The notes under the pieces are model-generated. The model worked only from the letters and a program-made list of their open reading frames with translations. It made no database searches and was not told the DNA's origin. From NCBI GenBank assembly GCA_019695455.1, contig JAEUAC010000311.1, positions 1 through 6,663 of the forward strand: 6,663 bases of DNA, given 5' to 3'. The stretch comes from Methylorubrum extorquens. GTDB taxonomy: Bacteria > Pseudomonadota > Alphaproteobacteria > Rhizobiales > Beijerinckiaceae. Position numbers and translations under genes: made by a program. Positions 1 through 5,730 of the stretch are shown piece by piece. Each line of letters opens with the position of its first letter. The first letter of the stretch is position 1.

Positions 1-134
1 GGCGGTACGGGCGGTGGCGGGGAACGAACCCGCGTCCGGCCTGCGACGAACCGGAGACGAGGACGAAAAGCCGGGACGTGGACGATCGTGCGTGACGCTT
101 CGTGTCCGGTTTCGGGCCGCAATCCGGGCCTTCC
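1..134. other. Left-edge stretch with no supportable gene
   Basis: This stretch lies downstream of the minus-strand secreted-protein gene. I find no start codon with a ribosome site and no recognisable protein. One plus-strand frame (codons from position 3) has G/C-rich third positions and ends at a TGA at 93-95. It could be the last 30 codons of a gene entering from the left, but the peptide is Arg-rich and resembles nothing I know. I see no clear hairpin followed by a T-run that would end the minus-strand transcript. Confidence 0.4.
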
Positions 135-1028
135 TCAGCCGGCCTGAGCCAGCACCTCGATGTCGCGGTCGAGGCCGCTCTCCACCTTGAAGTCGCGCGT
201 GTAGACCTGCCCGTCGTGCCGGGCGATCAGGACGTAGTCGCCCTCCGCCAGCGTTACGGTCGGGAACGCGCCGATCGCCTCCCGGATCACGTCGCCGCCC
301 GGCGTCAGCACGCTGAACGCCGTCCCGGCGAAGGCCTCGCCGCCCTGCGCGGCGACGAGCTTCAGGGTAACGGTCGCGGCCCGATGGTTCACGGTCGCCT
401 CCGTCAGGCGGCCGGGCTCGACCTTCAGGTCCACCCGCATGATGGCGTTGGATTCCCCGTAGGTGGAGACCACGTGGTAGTTCGCCTCCGGCAGGCGGAC
501 GACGTCGCCCGTCTTGACGTTGCCGACCACGAGCCGCGCCTCGGAATCGCCCGCCGACGGCAGGTAGATGTTGAAGGACAGGCGCCCCGCCGCGATCGGC
601 ACGTCGCCGATCGCGCCCGCGAGCCGGAGGGCGCCGCCGGCGACCGCCAGCCGCTCCTGCCCGCCGCGGGGTCCGAGATAGATGCGCTTCGAGGCCGTCG
701 CGAAGCCGTAGGCGACGTGGATCGTGTAGTTGCCGGGCGCGAGCGACACGGTCGGCGAGGCGGCCGTCGACTTCGCGACGAGCTGCGGCTGCCGGTCGGG
801 CCCGCCCTCGCCGAAGACGCGCCAGACGAGGCCGGAGCGGATCGGCCGGGCGTCGCCCGGGAAGGCCGCCGACAGGGCCAGCGTCCCCATGGCGGGCGCC
901 TCGGCCGGGGTCGCGGGGGGCGGCGGGACGAGCGGCACGGCCGGCGCCGGCAGAGGCTCGGCCGTCTGGGCCGCGGCCGGCCCGGCGAGGAGGAGGAGGG
1001 CCGCGAAGGGCGCGAGACCCGCCCTCAC
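135..1028 (-). CDS. Exported three-repeat beta-rich protein, uncharacterised
   Basis: This is a 297-residue protein of unknown function. Residues 1-21 form a Sec signal peptide: Arg2, a hydrophobic core (AALLLLAG) and a probable cleavage site after AAA or AAAQ, so the product should be periplasmic or secreted. A Pro/Ala-rich linker follows (22-47). The rest shows three similar beta-rich units at about 66-119, 148-218 and 232-295. Each centres on a Leu-x-x-x-x-Tyr strand motif (SLAPGNYTIHVAYG, RLPEANYHVVSTYG, TLAEGDYVLIARHDG). The unit resembles carboxypeptidase-regulatory or PEGA-like beta sandwiches, but this is pattern matching only. I recall similar uncharacterised secreted proteins across Rhizobiales. 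The start is GTG at 1026-1028. It overlaps the stop of the upstream membrane-protein gene by four bases (GTGA) and has a GGGAGA site ten bases ahead, so translation is probably coupled. The reading frame is secure; the function is not. Confidence 0.85.
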   Translation of the reverse strand: MRAGLAPFAALLLLAGPAAAQTAEPLPAPAVPLVPPPPATPAEAPAMGTLALSAAFPGDARPIRSGLVWRVFGEGGPDRQPQLVAKSTAASPTVSLAPGNYTIHVAYGFATASKRIYLGPRGGQERLAVAGGALRLAGAIGDVPIAAGRLSFNIYLPSAGDSEARLVVGNVKTGDVVRLPEANYHVVSTYGESNAIMRVDLKVEPGRLTEATVNHRAATVTLKLVAAQGGEAFAGTAFSVLTPGGDVIREAIGAFPTVTLAEGDYVLIARHDGQVYTRDFKVESGLDRDIEVLAQAG

Positions 1029-3505
1029 CGCGTCACCGTCTCCCGCTCGAGGACCTCGGTCGCGGCCGCCAGCAGGTTCGAGGCCGAGAGCGGCCGGAAC
1101 CGGAAGGTCACGACGTGCCGGCCGGCCGCCACCTCGACGCCGCGGAACAGGAGGTTCGTCCTCAGCACCGTGCCCGGCTCCCCGTCCACGCTCACCTCCC
1201 AGCCCGGATAATAGATGTCGTGCAGGACGACGACGCCCGCCTGGCGCGTATCGACGTCGAGTACGACTTCATTGGGGCGGTACTCGCGCACCTTGACGCT
1301 GCCGGCGGCCGGCTCGTTCTCGCCCTCGGGCTCGCCGATCAGCGTCTTGACGCGGAGGTGGTCCGCCTGGTCGGTGTCGACGAGGGCGGTGTTGCGGCGA
1401 TCGAAGTCGGGCAGCTCCTCCTGCGCCAGCACCTGCTCGGAATCGACCGGCCGCACGTGGCTCGCCAGATAGGCGCGGGGCGAACCGGGATTGAGCTCGT
1501 AGATCCACATGGAGCCGGCCCCGTAGAGGAGCTTCGTGCCCGAGAGGCGCGGGAAGTGCCGCGGCAGCCGCTCGGCCGGCCGATCCAGCACGAGGTATTC
1601 GAGCCCGAGAAGGCCCGCCAGCCGGCACTTGTAGCCGCGGAACGTGCCCGGGAACTGGCGCAGGTTCGGGTCGGCCGCGTTCTCGCCCGGCCCGATCGCG
1701 CGCTCGTAATCGGCGAGGCGCAGCGGGTTGTAGCCGATCGTGTCCTCGAGCCCGAGCACCATGGAGGCGTTCTGCCAGGCGCCGCCGAGACCCAGGATCT
1801 CGACGCGCGGCCGCTCGCCGATCGCGTGGCGGCGGGCGATGGCGGCCTGCAGGACCTGCAGGCCTCGCATCTGCTCGGGCGGCAGCTCGCGGAACACCGC
1901 GTAGCGCTCAGCCGGCTCCGCGTTGAGGGCCGAGGCCGCGTTCCGCCACACGAGCTCGCCGCCCGTCGCGAGGGCGAGGCCAGCCGCGACCAGGGCGCGC
2001 CGCCGGGGTGCCCGGTCGCCCGACAGGACGAGCGCGGCGACGATGGCGGCCGCCCCGAGGCCGCCCGCGATGCTGAGCGCGGCGGCCGCCGTCTGGTGCG
2101 CGCGCCCGGCGAAGAGCAGGCCCGCGATGGTGGCGCCGGCCACGAGCACGATCGCGAGCGCGACCAGGATGGAGGCCGTCGGATAGCGCCGCAGCCGGCC
2201 GAAGCGCGGGCTGCCCTCCTGCCGGTAGCGGTGGACGAGGTAGCCGGCCGCGAAGGCGAGCGCGATGTTGATGAGGAAGGTCGCGTCCGCGGGCCGCCGG
2301 TAGAGCGCGATGCCGGGCAGGCCGTCGAAGATGACGGAGAAGATCGGCGTGTAGCGCCCGAGCGCGTAGACCGAGGCCACGACCCCGATGACGAGGAAGA
2401 ACCGGAACTCGCGCGCGAGGAGGCGGCCGCCCGCGATCCCGTGCCAGAGGATCAGGAGGGCGGGGACCGTGCCGGCGAAGAGGTAGTTCGTCGCCCGGTC
2501 CGTCCAGGTCCCCTCGACCAGGGAATGCCAGTCCGGCCCCCAGTAATCGTAGGTGAAGCGCAGCGAGCCGAACACGTTCGCGAACAGGATGGTCGCGAAG
2601 CTCTCGGGCGGGAGCGACCCCATGGCGGCGACGCCGAAGCCGAAGGCGGGCCGGGTCGAGGTCGACAGGAGCTGCATGGTGAGGATGCAGGGCACGGCGA
2701 GGATCGCGGCCCCGATGGCGCCCATCGCGACCAGGAGGCCGATGCGGGCGCGCAGCCAGGCCAGGGGCCGGTCCGCCGTGCAGGCCGCGTTGGCGACGGC
2801 GCCGATCATCACGAGCGCGGACAGGAACGCGACCTGGTCGCGCCCCAGCACCATCAGGCTCGCGACGACCGCGAAGCCCGCGCCGTAGCGGTAGGAACGG
2901 CGCGCCAGCGCCTCCTCGAGGAGCAGCAGCGCCAGCGGCATGAGGCCGTAGCCGAAGATCATGCCGGTGTGCTGGAGGCGCGCGGAGGCCGAGCCGCCGA
3001 GGACGAAGATCGCGACCGCGATGAACGCCCCCTCGGGCCGCCAGTTGCGCCGGGCGAAGAGCCCGAGGATCGCGAGCGCGCCGGGCAGGAAATGCGCGAA
3101 CACGACCGCGTCGAAGACCTGCATGGAGGCCTTCGGCGCCAGCCAGGCGAACAGCATCATCGTCGGCGTGAAGATGAGCGATTGCGGATCCGCCACGGCC
3201 GGGTGGCCGCTGAAATGATACGGGTTCCAGAACGGCACCTCGCCGCGCGCGAGCGCGTCGGCCAGGTGGCGGAACATCGGGAAGAAGTGGTTCTTCGAAT
3301 CCCACGGGACGACGGCGCCCGTCAGCGGCCAGGCGAGAGCGGCCGCGACCCAGAAGACGAGCACGGCCGCGACGGCGGCCTGCCATTGCCGGCGCGTCCA
3401 GCCCGTGCGGCGGGGCGCGTCGGGCTCGACGACGGTCTCGAACGAGGCCGCGGGAACGGGGGAGGGCGAGCCGCCGCCGGCGGGCCCGAGATAGTCAGCG
3501 CGCAT
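1025..3505 (-). CDS. YfhO-like membrane protein, GT-C-type glycosyltransferase
   Basis: This is an 826-residue inner-membrane protein. After a hydrophilic N-tail (1-40) come about 11-12 hydrophobic segments, roughly at 43-61, 129-150, 158-178, 181-198, 208-241, 253-275, 341-355, 367-383, 408-424, 443-466, 473-495 and 502-518. A large non-membrane C-terminal domain follows (about 520-826). The first outside loop has the pattern of the YfhO/GT-C group: PWDS at 67-70, WNPYHFSGHP at 93-102 and ADPQSL at 105-110. Asp69 is the likely catalytic acid by analogy. The C-terminus carries the family's other hallmark, YYPGWEVSVDG (765-775) followed by LLFRGVEVAAGRHVVTFRFRP (785-805, split motif). GT-C enzymes move sugars from lipid-phosphate donors on the periplasmic face; the acceptor here is unknown. 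The usual final membrane helix after FRFRP looks absent or short. The ATG at 3505 has no good ribosome site, so the start is uncertain. It is co-transcribed with the secreted protein downstream. Confidence 0.85.
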   Translation of the reverse strand: MRADYLGPAGGGSPSPVPAASFETVVEPDAPRRTGWTRRQWQAAVAAVLVFWVAAALAWPLTGAVVPWDSKNHFFPMFRHLADALARGEVPFWNPYHFSGHPAVADPQSLIFTPTMMLFAWLAPKASMQVFDAVVFAHFLPGALAILGLFARRNWRPEGAFIAVAIFVLGGSASARLQHTGMIFGYGLMPLALLLLEEALARRSYRYGAGFAVVASLMVLGRDQVAFLSALVMIGAVANAACTADRPLAWLRARIGLLVAMGAIGAAILAVPCILTMQLLSTSTRPAFGFGVAAMGSLPPESFATILFANVFGSLRFTYDYWGPDWHSLVEGTWTDRATNYLFAGTVPALLILWHGIAGGRLLAREFRFFLVIGVVASVYALGRYTPIFSVIFDGLPGIALYRRPADATFLINIALAFAAGYLVHRYRQEGSPRFGRLRRYPTASILVALAIVLVAGATIAGLLFAGRAHQTAAAALSIAGGLGAAAIVAALVLSGDRAPRRRALVAAGLALATGGELVWRNAASALNAEPAERYAVFRELPPEQMRGLQVLQAAIARRHAIGERPRVEILGLGGAWQNASMVLGLEDTIGYNPLRLADYERAIGPGENAADPNLRQFPGTFRGYKCRLAGLLGLEYLVLDRPAERLPRHFPRLSGTKLLYGAGSMWIYELNPGSPRAYLASHVRPVDSEQVLAQEELPDFDRRNTALVDTDQADHLRVKTLIGEPEGENEPAAGSVKVREYRPNEVVLDVDTRQAGVVVLHDIYYPGWEVSVDGEPGTVLRTNLLFRGVEVAAGRHVVTFRFRPLSASNLLAAATEVLERETVTR
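1039..1044 (-). promoter_or_regulatory. Ribosome binding site inside upstream gene
   Basis: GGGAGA on the minus strand lies within the last codons of the YfhO-like gene, ten bases before the GTG start at 1028. It supports the GTG start and the overlapping, coupled arrangement. Confidence 0.55.
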
Positions 3506-3628
3506 CGGACGGGATCACGGGGCGGCGCGGAACGGGACGCGATGGTGGTGCCGGCGCCCGGACCGGCAGGCCGGCTCGGCGATCCCTGTTGCCCTCGACA
3601 CGCCCAAACTCCCGTGCGACCCGAAGGC

Positions 3629-3644
3629 GCGGCACCCGTGCCGC
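3629..3644. repeat. Tight 7-base inverted repeat
   Basis: GCGGCAC (3629-3635) and GTGCCGC (3638-3644) are perfect inverted copies separated by two bases. A two-base spacer is too tight for a stable RNA hairpin loop, so a protein-binding dyad would fit better. In DNA this GC-rich a chance origin is also possible. Confidence 0.35.
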
Positions 3645-3698
3645 CCCGGCCCCGCCTTGACCACCCCGCTTTGGGCGCTCAGGACGACGGAACCGTGA

Positions 3699-3750
3699 CC
3701 GGTCGCTTCCGACCGGGCCGCCACGTGCCGGCTCGCGCGGACGTGGCACG
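3699..3750. repeat. Cluster of inverted repeats upstream of nitroreductase gene
   Basis: Three inverted pairs crowd the 50 bases just before the nitroreductase leader. CCGGTCG (3699-3705) pairs with CGACCGG (3710-3716) over a four-base loop. CCACGT (3721-3726) pairs with ACGTGG (3741-3746). CGTGCC (3724-3729) pairs with GGCACG (3745-3750). The last two overlap and share a CACGTG-like core. They could be operator half-sites or leader RNA stems. They may equally be chance. Confidence 0.35.
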
Positions 3751-3781
3751 ATCCCTCTGGTCCATCCCGGCTGAAGGCTAC

Positions 3782-4342
3782 ATGAACGATCTCGCCCTGT
3801 TCCTGACGCGCCGCTCGCCGCCGCCCCAGGCGCTCGCCGGCCCGGCGCCGAGCCCGTCCGAGCTCGAGACCCTCCTCACCATCGCCTCCCGGGTGCCGGA
3901 CCACGGCAAGCTCGTGCCATGGCGCTTCCTCGTGTTCGAGGGCGAGGGGCGCGACCGGGGCGGCGCCGTGATCGCCGACGCCTTCCGGGCGCGCGAGCCG
4001 TCGGCCGACGACGACCGCGTCGCGGTCGAGCGCGGCCGGCTCGGCCGGGCGGCGCTCGTGGTCGGCGTCGTGTCGGCCCCGCGGCCGCATCCGAAGATCC
4101 CCGAATGGGAGCAGGTCATGTCGGCCGGCGCCGTCTGCACCAACCTGATCCTCGGCGCGACCGCCATGGGGTTCGGGGCCGTCTGGCTCACCGAATGGTA
4201 CGCCTACGACCGCGCCGTCCTCGACGTCTTCGGGCTCGGTCCGCAGGAGCGGATGGCGGGCTTCATCCATATCGGCCGTCCGACGGAGGCCCGCTCCGAT
4301 CGGCCCCGGCCGGATCTCGCCGAGATCGTCACGAGGATCTGA
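3782..4342 (+). CDS. YdjA-like nitroreductase family flavoprotein
   Basis: This 186-residue cytosolic FMN-dependent oxidoreductase is close in length to E. coli YdjA (183 residues). Family features visible in order: RRS at 10-12 near the N-terminus (FMN phosphate contact in this family); PDH at 39-41 and PWRFLVFEGEGR at 46-57; the YdjA-type IPEWEQVMSAG at 106-116; and the GFGAVW segment at 130-135 that lines the flavin in these folds. Such enzymes use NAD(P)H to reduce nitro compounds, quinones or other small electrophiles; the natural substrate is not known. I chose the ATG at 3782 because GAAGG lies at 3773-3777 and because the protein then begins exactly where the family begins. The frame is open far upstream, but that part is non-coding in character and antisense to the YfhO-like gene. 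A flavin reductase gene follows after three bases, suggesting a shared flavin redox role. Confidence 0.92.
   Translation: MNDLALFLTRRSPPPQALAGPAPSPSELETLLTIASRVPDHGKLVPWRFLVFEGEGRDRGGAVIADAFRAREPSADDDRVAVERGRLGRAALVVGVVSAPRPHPKIPEWEQVMSAGAVCTNLILGATAMGFGAVWLTEWYAYDRAVLDVFGLGPQERMAGFIHIGRPTEARSDRPRPDLAEIVTRI
4333..4337 (+). promoter_or_regulatory. Ribosome binding site of flavin reductase gene
   Basis: GAGGA lies within the last codons of the nitroreductase gene, eight bases before the ATG at 4346. It supports that start and tight coupling of the two genes. Confidence 0.6.
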
Positions 4343-4345
4343 CCC

Positions 4346-4957
4346 ATGTTCTTCGACGCCGTCGCCAACGACCACGGCCTGCCGCACAACCCCATGAAGG
4401 CGCTCATCGGCCCGCGCCCGATCGGCTGGATCACGTGCGTCAACGCCCGGGGGGACGTGAACCTGTCGCCCTATTCGTTCTTCAACGCCATGGGCGAGAA
4501 CCCCTTCATCGTGGCGTTCTCGTCCAACGGCTACAAGGACGCGGTCGCCTTCATCGACGAGACGAAGGAGTTCGTCTGCAACCTCGCGACCTGGGACCTG
4601 CGCGAGGCGATGAACAAGACCTCCGCGCCTCTCGAGCGGGGCCGGAGCGAGCTCGACTATGCCGGCCTCACGGCCGCCCCGTCGCGGCTCGTGAAGCCGC
4701 CGCGGGTGGCGGAGGCCAAGGCCGCGCTCGAATGCCGGTGGCTCTCGACGACGCGGCTCTCGACGGTCGAGGGCGTCGCCATGGACCAGTGGCTGGTGCT
4801 CGGCCAGGTGATGGGCGTCCACATCGACGACGACTTCGTGAAGGACGGGCTCGTCGACACGGCCGCCATGCGGCCGATCATGCGCGGCGGCTACATGGAT
4901 TACTTCGTCGCGACGCCCGAGACCAAGTTCTCCATCGCGCGCCCCACGCGCGCCTGA
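4346..4957 (+). CDS. Flavin reductase family protein (flavoredoxin-like)
   Basis: This 203-residue cytosolic protein has the split-barrel FMN-binding fold of the flavin reductase-like family (DIM6/NTAB type). The hallmark N-terminal segment is clear: GPRPIGWITCV at 22-32, then GDVNLSPYSFFNAMGENP at 36-53. The phosphate/flavin loop FSSNGYKDAVAFIDETKEF follows at 58-76, where relatives usually read KDT; here it is KDA. EFVCNL (75-80) is the next conserved strand. Members bind FMN and either reduce free flavin with NAD(P)H or shuttle electrons; some supply reduced FMN to partner oxygenases, but none is in view. It begins three bases after the nitroreductase stop (TGA-CCC-ATG), so the two are an operon. 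No distinct substrate can be inferred. The C-terminal tail is short and polar. Confidence 0.92.
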   Translation: MFFDAVANDHGLPHNPMKALIGPRPIGWITCVNARGDVNLSPYSFFNAMGENPFIVAFSSNGYKDAVAFIDETKEFVCNLATWDLREAMNKTSAPLERGRSELDYAGLTAAPSRLVKPPRVAEAKAALECRWLSTTRLSTVEGVAMDQWLVLGQVMGVHIDDDFVKDGLVDTAAMRPIMRGGYMDYFVATPETKFSIARPTRA

Positions 4958-4959
4958 CG

Positions 4960-5010
4960 GCCCGGCCGCAACGTCCTGGTCCCGGCCGGGCGGCCGATCC
5001 CGCGGCCGCC
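4960..5010. terminator. Two overlapping hairpins between convergent genes
   Basis: Two strong GC stems fill the 54-base convergent gap. The first pairs 4960-4968 (GCCCGGCCG) with 4983-4991 (CGGCCGGGC) over a 14-base loop. The second pairs 4989-4996 (GGCGGCCG) with 5003-5010 (CGGCCGCC) over a six-base loop. They share 4989-4991, so they cannot both be fully formed. Neither has a T-run on either strand, so classic intrinsic termination is doubtful. Position, and stem presence on both strands, favour a two-way terminator or transcript 3'-end stabiliser. Confidence 0.5.
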
Positions 5011-5011
5011 G

Positions 5012-5650
5012 TCAGGCGAAGGCGCGCTCGATCGGGGCGACCTGGTCCGGGCCGGCCGCGAGCTTGCCCGCGAACCCGTCCTGCCGGGCCGCCCGGGCGG
5101 CCGCCTCGAGCGGGCGTGCGGCGGACCCCGCCGTGATCGCGTCGATGGCGGGCACGCGGGCCGCGCCGGCCGCCAGGACGAGCAGGCCGCGCGCCTGGAG
5201 GCAGGCGGCGGGCGCCGGCGCGCCGGCCGCGATGCCGAGATCCTGGCGCAGCGCGCCCTCGTTCAGGGCGAAGCCGGCGAGCCGGCGCGTCCCGGCGCCG
5301 AGGCGCGGCAGCGCGAGCACGCCCGCCGCGGACCCGACGGAGGCGACGATCGCGAGCGTGCCCTCGGCGAGCCCCGCCTGCGCCTCGGCCACGGCGAGCC
5401 GCGTCCCGGCCCGTTCGAGATCGGCGAGGCCGACGCAGCGCGTCAGCCAGATGCCGGCGACCCGGCCCGCGGCCGCGGCGGCGAAGCACGTCTCGTGCGG
5501 CGCGTCGGCCGCGATCGCGAGGTAGATCGCCGGACCGCTCGGCGCCGGCCGCGCGGCGAAGAGCTCCGCCGTGGTCACGATCGTCCGGGCCTCCGCCCAG
5601 CCGGCGGCGCCGGCCGCGTCGCCCGTGGCGAGCAGCACCGCTCCCTTCAT
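5012..5650 (-). CDS. Short HpcH/HpaI-CitE-like protein, probably non-catalytic
   Basis: This 212-residue cytosolic protein resembles the C-terminal two-thirds of CitE-type lyases (usually about 270-300 residues). Visible matches to the family are VAGIWLTRCVGLADLER (64-80, relatives: gIvLPKvesa-DLe), LAIVASVGSAAGVLAL (99-114, relatives: IETA-Gv), LAGFALNEGALRQDLGI (124-140, relatives: fGaeDl--DlGi), and DGFAGKLAAGPDQV (191-204, relatives: GF-GK--IHP-QV). The N-terminal part with the family's DLEDAV motif is missing. The metal-binding Glu of IETA is Gly106, the metal-binding Asp of GAEDL is Ala133, and the His of IHP is Gly200. An active CoA-ester lyase or aldolase is therefore unlikely. The gene looks intact: ATG at 5650, GGAGA six bases ahead, no frameshift. 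It may bind a ligand or partner protein, or be a decaying paralogue under weak selection. It is divergent from the transglycosylase gene. Confidence 0.82.
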   Translation of the reverse strand: MKGAVLLATGDAAGAAGWAEARTIVTTAELFAARPAPSGPAIYLAIAADAPHETCFAAAAAGRVAGIWLTRCVGLADLERAGTRLAVAEAQAGLAEGTLAIVASVGSAAGVLALPRLGAGTRRLAGFALNEGALRQDLGIAAGAPAPAACLQARGLLVLAAGAARVPAIDAITAGSAARPLEAAARAARQDGFAGKLAAGPDQVAPIERAFA

Positions 5651-5656
5651 GTCCGG

Positions 5657-5661
5657 TCTCC
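5657..5661 (-). promoter_or_regulatory. Ribosome binding site of CitE-like gene
   Basis: GGAGA on the minus strand, six bases before the ATG at 5650, fixes the short N-terminus of the CitE-like protein as the real start. Confidence 0.6.
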
Positions 5662-5670
5662 GCCCGTCGT

Positions 5671-5689
5671 TTCAGACTTCGTTTACCAT
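5671..5689 (+). promoter_or_regulatory. Candidate CtrA-like binding site
   Basis: TTCA (5671-5674), seven bases, then TTTA (5682-5685) extended to TTTACCAT (5682-5689). The alphaproteobacterial CtrA consensus is TTAA-N7-TTAA, with half-site TTAACCAT. Each half here has one mismatch and the N7 spacing is exact. This is also the most AT-rich patch between the divergent genes, where a promoter is expected. Binding is an inference. Confidence 0.4.
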
Positions 5690-5710
5690 GACGGGGCGAG
5701 GGTCCGGACG

Positions 5711-5716
5711 AGGAGA
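5711..5716 (+). promoter_or_regulatory. Distant ribosome binding site of transglycosylase gene
   Basis: AGGAGA ends 14 bases before the ATG at 5731, longer than ideal. No other in-frame start lies between this site and the in-frame TGA at 5689-5691, so the ATG at 5731 remains the best start. Confidence 0.45.
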
Positions 5717-5730
5717 CCGGCGCCCGACCC

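Larger units (their letters stand above)
3506..3781. other. Divergent intergenic region, YfhO-like and nitroreductase genes
   Basis: These 276 bases separate two divergent units and should hold both promoters. A TTGACC at 3657-3662 (plus) could be a -35 element, but no convincing -10 follows at the usual spacing, so I do not call a promoter. The right half is rich in short inverted repeats, listed separately. No small ORF with a ribosome site is evident. Long open frames that cross this gap are by-products of the GC-rich composition. Confidence 0.5.
5653..5720. repeat. 9-base inverted repeat spanning divergent promoter region
   Basis: CCGGTCTCC (5653-5661) and GGAGACCGG (5712-5720) are perfect inverted copies 50 bases apart. 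Each copy contains the Shine-Dalgarno-like GGAGA of one of the two divergent genes, so both genes carry the same leader motif. The centre of symmetry falls at about 5686-5687, inside the CtrA-like box. Confidence 0.6.

Noticed and set aside
1..40. T-arm-like sequence on the minus strand (GCGGG-TTCGTTC-CCCGC), suggesting a tRNA or tmRNA end
   Set aside because: The loop has T where the near-universal A58 should be. No CCA follows the would-be acceptor strand, and no D-arm or anticodon arm is seen upstream.
3657..3662. TTGACC as a -35 promoter element for the nitroreductase unit
   Set aside because: No acceptable -10 hexamer occurs 16-18 bases downstream, so it is not called as a promoter.
1115..4342. 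Plus-strand open frame of 1,075 codons crossing the YfhO-like gene
   Set aside because: Only its last 186 codons (from 3782) are a real gene. The rest is antisense to the YfhO-like gene, is Arg/Glu/Asp/Ala-rich and matches no domain. Long antisense frames are expected in DNA of this GC content.
3515..4822. Minus-strand open frame of 435 codons opposite the nitroreductase and flavin reductase genes
   Set aside because: It is His/Arg/Gly-rich shadow sequence without domains, lying opposite two clear, well-conserved genes.
3919..5136. Plus-strand open frame of 405 codons overlapping both flavin-enzyme genes
   Set aside because: It is an Arg/Gly/Pro-rich alternative frame of the same region. 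The other frame carries recognisable family motifs, so this one is a shadow.
5688..5690. ATG at 5688 as a start for the transglycosylase gene
   Set aside because: It is in a different frame from the transglycosylase and sits inside the CtrA-like box with no ribosome site ahead of it.
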